A DNA stretch of 49,399 bases, taken from positions 1 to 49,399 of the forward strand of contig JAQUSF010000011.1 in assembly GCA_028715215.1 (NCBI GenBank). The letters run 5' to 3'. The stretch is from Candidatus Zixiibacteriota bacterium (GTDB lineage: Bacteria > Zixibacteria > MSB-5A5 > GN15 > FEB-12). The position numbers were made by a program, and so were the translations under genes. Below, one piece after another: positions 43,643 through 49,399 of this stretch (position 1 is its first letter; each line of letters starts with the position of its first letter). The notes under the pieces are model-generated. The model worked only from the letters and a program-made list of their open reading frames with translations. It was not told the DNA's origin and made no database searches.

Positions 43643-44194
43643 TTACCGTCCCAAAGTAAAATAATAATTAAAGCCGGCGGTTATAAAAAGAGCTTTCTTG
43701 GAACCGTCTTCCTGGGGAGCGACAATCAAACGACCGCAGACATCGAAATCCAGAAGGGGTGTAAGGCCAATGCCGAAGCCCAAACCACCGGAAAAACCGG
43801 GTTTACTTTCCTCGTAACCGGTATCGTCATTTTTTATTTTATAGATTCCGACACCGATAATGCCGAAGGGTTTGAAGCCCTTGATGCTGTTCATGCTGCC
43901 CAGCAGAGCATCAACTCCAAAAGAGGTTATTTTCGAACCGTCAATCCCCAGCTCCACATCATCGACCGGGTCCGGTTTTCCCCATTTACCGAATGTCAGG
44001 TTTGGTTCCGCCGAAAGAAACGGCAATAACTGCAGGCGAGCTCGAAATCCAAAAACCGAGCCGGTTTTCTGGTCATCCTGCACCACCGGCATGTTCAATC
44101 CTCCAAAGGCGCCGACACCTAATTTCAAACCCTGACCATGAATGCAAGGGGTCAGGGAAATGAGTAGAATTAATAACACCAACAGCTTTTTCAT
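43643..44194 (-). CDS. Outer-membrane beta-barrel protein
   Basis: 183 residues from ATG 44194, chosen because GGAAGG lies six bases upstream and a signal peptide (MKKLLVLLILLISLTPCIHGQ) begins there; the frame is open to 44263. The rest shows alternating hydrophobic strands and Gly/aromatic turns of a small OmpW/OmpX-like barrel (GVGAFGGLNMP, RLQLLPFLSAEPNLTFG, FKPFGIIGVGIYK, GFSGGLGFGIGL). It ends with AGFNYYFTLGR, an aromatic-rich last strand. Function is unknown. Co-transcribed with the small lipoprotein. Confidence 0.75.
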   Translation of the reverse strand: MKKLLVLLILLISLTPCIHGQGLKLGVGAFGGLNMPVVQDDQKTGSVFGFRARLQLLPFLSAEPNLTFGKWGKPDPVDDVELGIDGSKITSFGVDALLGSMNSIKGFKPFGIIGVGIYKIKNDDTGYEESKPGFSGGLGFGIGLTPLLDFDVCGRLIVAPQEDGSKKALFITAGFNYYFTLGR

Positions 44195-44355
44195 ATTAAA
44201 CCTTCCGCCATAAAAAAGGGTTGTAAATTTTTGAACTGCCGGTTCAATATTCAAGTTTAGCACTTCGTTGTCAACTTAAAAGGGAAGGGTGAATGGTGTT
44301 ATGGCGCCGTAAATTTCAAGGCTGCTAGAAATTATTTCAGGATCGCTTTATTTTA

Positions 44356-44388
44356 AAAAGCCGCGGTGCTGTTATTGGAACAGCACCG
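44356..44388 (-). terminator. Intrinsic terminator overlapping the stop codon of the PKD/OmpA gene
   Basis: CGGTGCTGTT/AACAGCACCG (44364-44373 with 44379-44388) forms a 10-bp stem with a 5-nt loop followed by CTTTTT on the minus strand. The stop codon at 44372-44374 is inside the hairpin, so the last codons of the gene double as terminator. Confidence 0.8.
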
Positions 44389-47300
44389 GGTTTGATTTGT
44401 ATTCCCGGGGGGAATCCGGGTCGATTGTTCTTAGCTCCGCTGCCCCGCCGCCGTCAGGTACTTTATCCGAAACAGCCCGGAAGCGGTAACTTATCCTGAT
44501 TTTCTGTCCGGGCTCGACCGGGCCGAATTCAAGCTGGATTTTATTATCGTGGCTTATAATGGCGGGTGTGAACAGATTGTCCACCCTGGCACTCCCGTCG
44601 ATATATTCGGTATTGGCGGGCAAGATGTCATTCAGCATGACCTTATCCGCTTTCCGGCGGCCGATGTTTTCCACCGTCAGCCGGATTTCCCAGTTATCGT
44701 TGAAATTTTTCTCCAGCGGGGTATTGTCACTTACAATGAGAGTATCCCAGTTGACTGGTGTCAGTTCAAGAAGAGTTGATCCCTGCCATTCGTTGACGGG
44801 GATGTTTTTGATGTCGATAACCGGTCCTTTTTTGCCTTTAAGAAAAACTTCCACCCGGCGATTCTTCGCCCAGGCTTCGGGCGTATGCCCGGTGTCGACC
44901 GGTCGGGTGGCGGCGAAGCCTTCATACGACATAATGGTCGAGTCAATACCGTTCGCAATGAGCCAGTCAATAACCGCTTTGGCACGGGCTATTGACAGTT
45001 CCCAGTTGGAGGGATAAGCTATGTACACGCGCCGGTAATCGCAGTGGCCCTCGGCTTTGACCTCGACATTATCATATTTCCGTATCGAATCGGCCAGGGC
45101 GTTAAGGGTCGGTAAGGCTTCCGGAAGAAGTTGCGCCCGGGCGGTTTCAAAGTAGGCTCCAATGAGGTTGAACTGCATGACGGCTGGCGGTGAAAGCTTG
45201 AACGGCCCCACCGCTATCTCGGCGGGGTTGGAGACTAACGGAGATTTTTCGACGCTGACGGGCGACCGGCCGTCTTCCAGGTGAATTTTATTCGACATGA
45301 ACCGGCGTAACCCGGGAGCCAGGTCTTCCAGCGAATACTGCGCTGACTGGCGAATCTTATTCTGGCCAAAGGTAAGTTCGTAACAGAGGGTCTGATTCCT
45401 TTCGACAGGCGCCAGCAGCTGAGCGTCATCGATAATCAGCCGGGAACGGTCGGGCAGGGAATCAACCACCCGGACCAAAGTCGGGTCGGCGCCGCCATTG
45501 GAAGCGATGTCGATGGTATAATCGACTGTGACACCGGTCGTATCCAAAAGCATAGTGGTATCGATATGGGCGGTTTTGGTCACCCGGACTTTTGGTATAA
45601 CCGCCGCCCGCTTGTCAAGCGTAAGAACCGGCTGTTCGGGACAGATGCGAAATAGTACATAAGCTTCGCTCATCTCGTGAACATGAACAAAGACCGCCTC
45701 CGGGACGCCTTCGGGAAGGTAATACCCGCAGGTTTTTAAATCCCTCCGGTCGATTTTAACGGCATGCTCTCCGGCCCGGACGGCACTGAAATAGAACATC
45801 CCCTTATCGTTGGACCGTGACTGGTAGCCGTCGTCAAGGAAAATATCCACGCCGACCGGCACTGAGTCGATATCGGCAATACCGTCTCCATCGCAATCAA
45901 CCATGATACGTCCGCGAATGGTACCGTTGAATTTTTCCGACATTACCTGTATCCGGGCTGTGGCTCGTGAGGGACGGAAGGAATCAGCGTGCGCCCAGGC
46001 CACGTTATCATTGACACCCGAGGCTGTCCGGGTGCCAAGCTGGACCGTGTAACGGATGGTCGCGGTGGCGCCGGGGGACAGGGTACCCAGAGACCACTGG
46101 TAAGGGTTATCTCCAACCGGATCCGGGGAAGGCAGGTCGTTTATGACCGAGGTCGAGGGGATATATATAAAACCGGACGGCAGGGTATCGATAACCATGA
46201 CATGGTAAGCCGTAACCGGTGAAGTATTCTGTATGGTCAGAAGGTAGGGGACAATATCGCCGGGGGCAGCGCTGCTTTTGTCGGCGGTTTTACGGATAAG
46301 CAGCGGCGGGGTGATGAGGGAAACGTCGGCATAAACCGGTCCCCAGCTGCGGCTGGCCAGGTTCTGTACAAGGCGGGTGGAACCGCCGCCTTCAAAGAGC
46401 GTGGCGGCATTTCGATAGGTTGCGCCCGTATCGGCTGAAGCGGATATCGCTACCCGGTAGGTTATTACCGCCGAATCGCGGATGCCAATATCGCCTATTT
46501 CTACCCGGATCGGATCCATGCCGCTGACGACTGCCGCCGCATTGTTTACTTCACCGGTACCGGTGATATAAATAAATTCATCGGGCAGGTTGTCGATGAG
46601 ATAGGCGCCTGGAAGCGGGCTGTCACCATTGTTAACGGCCCTAACAGTATAAAGAACGGTGTCACCCGGTTTGGCAACGTTGGGGTTGGCCTGTTTGGTA
46701 AGAGCAATATCAGGCGCCAGTATCGTGGTTGAAGCTTCGGCCCAGCCGGAGTATGGCGGCGGCCCGATAATACTTGCCCGGTTGACAATAGTGTGGCCGT
46801 TGGGAGCGTTTTCATTAACGGTAACCTGGAGCTGCATCACTCTTGATTGTCCCACGGCAAGGGAATCGAGCGACCAGGTCAGGCTGTGGCTCAGGCTGTT
46901 ATAAACAATGGCGCCGTCTCCGGAAGCCGAGCCGGGGATATAAGTGGTATAATTCGGGATGGTGTCGCCTACCACCACACTATAAACGGTTTCGTCGCCC
47001 GTATTGGTCAGTGAAAGGAAATAGGTGAGGGTTTCGTCTACTTCGGCATAAGGCCGGTTCACGAGTTTGGAAAGGGTAAGCTCACCGGTGCGGCGGTCAA
47101 CGACGATAAAATCACTCAGACTGTCTCGACCGCAATCATTGATGGCGACCAGGGTGACCTGGTAAACACCGATGTTATCATAAAGGTGCACCGGGTTGAA
47201 AACTTCACTGGTCTTACCGTCGCCAAAACGCCATAAAACCGAATCAGCGTCGACTGACAGATTGGTGAAAGTTACCTGCAAGGGCGGTTCACCATAAAGG

Positions 47301-49399
47301 GGTTCGGCGATAAAAGCCACCGTCGGTACATCTTTTACAGTTATATAATAATCTTTAGTTTCCTTATCGATGCCACCCGGACCGCTCACGGTCAGGCTGA
47401 TGGTATAATTGCCTGCCCGGGTGTATACCAGGGAGGGGTTTTGTAATGGTGATACAGTGCCATTACCCAGATCCCACAGCCAGGAGGTTATATTGCCTGT
47501 GGACAGGTCTTTAAAATTAACAGTCAGAGGCGTACATCCCTTAAGGGGTTCGGCGGAAAAATCAGCCTTAGGTCCGGGTATGGTATCAGTAACTTTTATT
47601 ATACGAAAGGTACTATCGCGCCCGCATTCATTGATGGCTACCTGATATACGGTGTAAATCCCGGCAGTGTTGAAAGTGTGGGAAGGACTCGGTATGGTCG
47701 AGGTACTGCCATCACCAAACCGCCAGAATATGCTCTCGGCATCGGAGGACTGGTCGTTGAAGGCAACATTGAGAGGCACCTGGCCGGAGTCCGGTACAGC
47801 ATTAAAAGCGGCGGTGGGCAGACTTTTCACGGTAATAAAATTGACTTTAGTGGTGTCATCAAAACCACCCGGCCCGCTCACGGTCAGGGTAACGGTATAG
47901 GAACCGGGGGCGGAGTAGGTATACCGGGGATGTTGCATATTCGACGTGCCGCCATCGCCGAAGTCCCACGACCACAGAGTAATTATCCCGGTGGACAGGT
48001 CGGTGAAAGTGACCGGCTGCAACTGGCAGGCGGAAGTCGTATCGGCTGTAAAATCAGCCCGGGGCGGCTCGAGGGGTTCGGTAACTTTCACGGTCGCAAA
48101 AGCGGTATCGGTACCGCACTCGTTGGAAGCCGTCAACTGGACGGTATAGATGCCAACGGTCGTATAGGTATGAGTTGGGTTTTGAATATTATCGGTTTGA
48201 CCGTCGCCGAAATCCCAGGCCCACGATGTCGCAAAAGCCGACTGGTCGGTAAAAGTAACGATAAGGGGAACACCGCCCGAATCAGGTACGGCGGTGAAAT
48301 CAGCGACTGGATATTCTAAAAAGGCAATATTAATATCTTTTGAGGAGGTATCACTCCCACCCGGCCCGGTCACAATCAAGATGATGGTGTAATTACCGGG
48401 TGTATGATAGGTATGAACCGGATTTTGTGAGCTCGAAAAGGTGCCATCCCCGAAAGCCCAGTTACGGGTGGTAATAGGACCGGATGAGAAGTCGGTAAAA
48501 TTGACCACGGTGGAATCGCAGTACGGAATCGGTTCATATTGGAATTCAGCTTGCGGCGGTGGGATTGGCTCCGTAACGGTAATGGTTTTCGAAGTACTGT
48601 CGCGCCCGCAGTTATTGACAGCAACCTGGTAAACAGTATAAACTCCGGCGATGTCATAGGTGTGGGTAAGGTTGTTAATACCGGTGGAAACGGAACCGTC
48701 GCCAAAACGCCATAATATGGAGTCGGCATCGAGGGCGTAATCAGTGAAGTTGACTGTTAAAGGTGCCGCTCCGGAATCCGGGGTCGCTTCAAAATTAGAA
48801 ACAGGCATATCGTGAACGGTAATATAATTTATCTTGGTTTCTATGTCGGAACCAGCCGGTCCGGTTACTGTCAGGGTGACGGTATGAGGACCCCGGCCGC
48901 GAAAAATGTGAACGGGATTTTGTGCAGTCGAAGTAAAACCGTCCCCGAAATCCCAGAACCAGCTGGTAATAACGCCCCTTGAAAGGTCGGTGAAATAAAC
49001 TCTGAAGGGGTAACAACCCTCGGTCGGCTGGGCGTTGAAATCCGCAATGGGCGGCATTTCAGGGTCCCTGACAGCAATTATGCCGGTGGTGGTATCACTG
49101 CCGCATTCATTGACGGCTATCAGGGTAACAACAAAGGTACCTTCGAAATGATAAGTATAAGTCGGATTTTCGTCGGTTGAAAAACCGCCGTCACCGAAAT
49201 ACCACTGCCAGGCGGCGGCATCATATGACCGGTCGGTGAAAGAGACCGTCAGGGGAGCGCCGCCGGAAGTCGGCGAAGCGGTGAATGATGCAGTCGGGAT
49301 ACCGATTATGGTCAGGTAGTCAACCTTCGTTTCCGTATCGCTGCCGTCCGGGCCACTGACAGTCAGGCTGATGGTATAAACACCTCCGGTTCGATACAG
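44372..49399 (-). CDS. Giant PKD/DUF11/OmpA-like surface protein (N-terminus beyond the right edge)
   Basis: The frame is open from its stop to the right edge, so 1675 residues are present and the true start lies outside; an ATG at 49057 is only internal. In order: a partial PKD domain, then nine complete PKD domains that alternate in two types. DUF11-type conserved repeats follow (about 47090-46000), then a SdrD-B-like Ca-binding unit (DCDGDGIADIDSVPVGVDIFLDD is split over 45930-45780). A further DUF11-like stretch, an OmpA peptidoglycan-binding-like domain (about 45190-44840; EGHCDYRR, then RAKAVIDWLIANGI and KNRRVEVFLKG) and a last DUF11-like domain to the C-terminus complete it. Likely an adhesin or surface-layer protein tethered near peptidoglycan. 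Confidence 0.85.
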   Translation of the reverse strand: MYRTGGVYTISLTVSGPDGSDTETKVDYLTIIGIPTASFTASPTSGGAPLTVSFTDRSYDAAAWQWYFGDGGFSTDENPTYTYHFEGTFVVTLIAVNECGSDTTTGIIAVRDPEMPPIADFNAQPTEGCYPFRVYFTDLSRGVITSWFWDFGDGFTSTAQNPVHIFRGRGPHTVTLTVTGPAGSDIETKINYITVHDMPVSNFEATPDSGAAPLTVNFTDYALDADSILWRFGDGSVSTGINNLTHTYDIAGVYTVYQVAVNNCGRDSTSKTITVTEPIPPPQAEFQYEPIPYCDSTVVNFTDFSSGPITTRNWAFGDGTFSSSQNPVHTYHTPGNYTIILIVTGPGGSDTSSKDINIAFLEYPVADFTAVPDSGGVPLIVTFTDQSAFATSWAWDFGDGQTDNIQNPTHTYTTVGIYTVQLTASNECGTDTAFATVKVTEPLEPPRADFTADTTSACQLQPVTFTDLSTGIITLWSWDFGDGGTSNMQHPRYTYSAPGSYTVTLTVSGPGGFDDTTKVNFITVKSLPTAAFNAVPDSGQVPLNVAFNDQSSDAESIFWRFGDGSTSTIPSPSHTFNTAGIYTVYQVAINECGRDSTFRIIKVTDTIPGPKADFSAEPLKGCTPLTVNFKDLSTGNITSWLWDLGNGTVSPLQNPSLVYTRAGNYTISLTVSGPGGIDKETKDYYITVKDVPTVAFIAEPLYGEPPLQVTFTNLSVDADSVLWRFGDGKTSEVFNPVHLYDNIGVYQVTLVAINDCGRDSLSDFIVVDRRTGELTLSKLVNRPYAEVDETLTYFLSLTNTGDETVYSVVVGDTIPNYTTYIPGSASGDGAIVYNSLSHSLTWSLDSLAVGQSRVMQLQVTVNENAPNGHTIVNRASIIGPPPYSGWAEASTTILAPDIALTKQANPNVAKPGDTVLYTVRAVNNGDSPLPGAYLIDNLPDEFIYITGTGEVNNAAAVVSGMDPIRVEIGDIGIRDSAVITYRVAISASADTGATYRNAATLFEGGGSTRLVQNLASRSWGPVYADVSLITPPLLIRKTADKSSAAPGDIVPYLLTIQNTSPVTAYHVMVIDTLPSGFIYIPSTSVINDLPSPDPVGDNPYQWSLGTLSPGATATIRYTVQLGTRTASGVNDNVAWAHADSFRPSRATARIQVMSEKFNGTIRGRIMVDCDGDGIADIDSVPVGVDIFLDDGYQSRSNDKGMFYFSAVRAGEHAVKIDRRDLKTCGYYLPEGVPEAVFVHVHEMSEAYVLFRICPEQPVLTLDKRAAVIPKVRVTKTAHIDTTMLLDTTGVTVDYTIDIASNGGADPTLVRVVDSLPDRSRLIIDDAQLLAPVERNQTLCYELTFGQNKIRQSAQYSLEDLAPGLRRFMSNKIHLEDGRSPVSVEKSPLVSNPAEIAVGPFKLSPPAVMQFNLIGAYFETARAQLLPEALPTLNALADSIRKYDNVEVKAEGHCDYRRVYIAYPSNWELSIARAKAVIDWLIANGIDSTIMSYEGFAATRPVDTGHTPEAWAKNRRVEVFLKGKKGPVIDIKNIPVNEWQGSTLLELTPVNWDTLIVSDNTPLEKNFNDNWEIRLTVENIGRRKADKVMLNDILPANTEYIDGSARVDNLFTPAIISHDNKIQLEFGPVEPGQKIRISYRFRAVSDKVPDGGGAAELRTIDPDSPREYKSNPVLFQ

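Noticed and set aside
48795-49077. ATG 49057 considered as the start of the PKD/OmpA protein
   Set aside because: The same frame continues without stop for 114 codons to the window edge and encodes a complete PKD domain plus part of another, so the ATG is internal.

Overview
The window looks like a chromosomal segment of a Gram-negative-type (two-membrane) bacterium, probably from the FCB superphylum and most like the candidate phylum Zixibacteria. That placement is inference. It rests on the mix of TonB receptor, TolC/RND efflux and LpoB-like lipoprotein with very large secreted proteins carrying HYR, PKD, DUF11 and thrombospondin type 3 repeats and Cys-rich dockerin-like C-termini. No rRNA or ribosomal protein gene is present to settle it.

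Layout. 1-383: the N-terminus of a probable tyrosine integrase next to a tRNA-Ser(GGA) gene, the usual edge of an integrated element that continues to the left. 632-3075 (minus): a YhaM-like exonuclease with a FetAB-type metal exporter. 3473-4948: a POT-family transporter. 5169-7179: LpoB-like and COG3014-like lipoproteins. 7186-10800 (minus): an asparagine-synthase-like amidotransferase and an acyl-CoA ligase. 11189-15455 (minus): an overlapping operon of a secreted SBP-like protein, an NtrY-like kinase and an NtrX-like sigma-54 activator. It is divergent from a propeller lipoprotein (15702-16754) whose upstream region has two near-identical 18-bp palindromes 63 bp apart and a sigma-54 -24/-12 promoter. 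16825-24993: a TonB receptor, TldD/TldE, an HDOD protein, a crotonase and exonuclease III.

25103-25432 is the most unusual stretch. It holds a compact transcription unit (promoter, about 147-nt structured RNA, intrinsic terminator) whose 5' end is complementary over 16 nt to the usual 3' tail of 16S rRNA. The unit lies opposite an Fe-S-type Rrf2 regulator, and both promoters carry the same 14-mer. The Rrf2 gene is followed by a DsrMK/HdrED-like membrane redox pair (25964-28481) and a DMT exporter.

29725-43024 (plus) carries two giant secreted proteins that share a dockerin-like C-terminal module. Between them is a Cu/Ag-type CusCBA efflux operon headed by a small Cys-rich protein. 43102-49399 (minus) holds a small lipoprotein, a beta-barrel protein and a 1675-residue fragment of a PKD/DUF11/OmpA surface protein that runs off the right edge.

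Common themes are envelope biology, metal and redox homeostasis, and surface display. Everything here is read by eye from sequence and translation. No database search, folding program or alignment was run.
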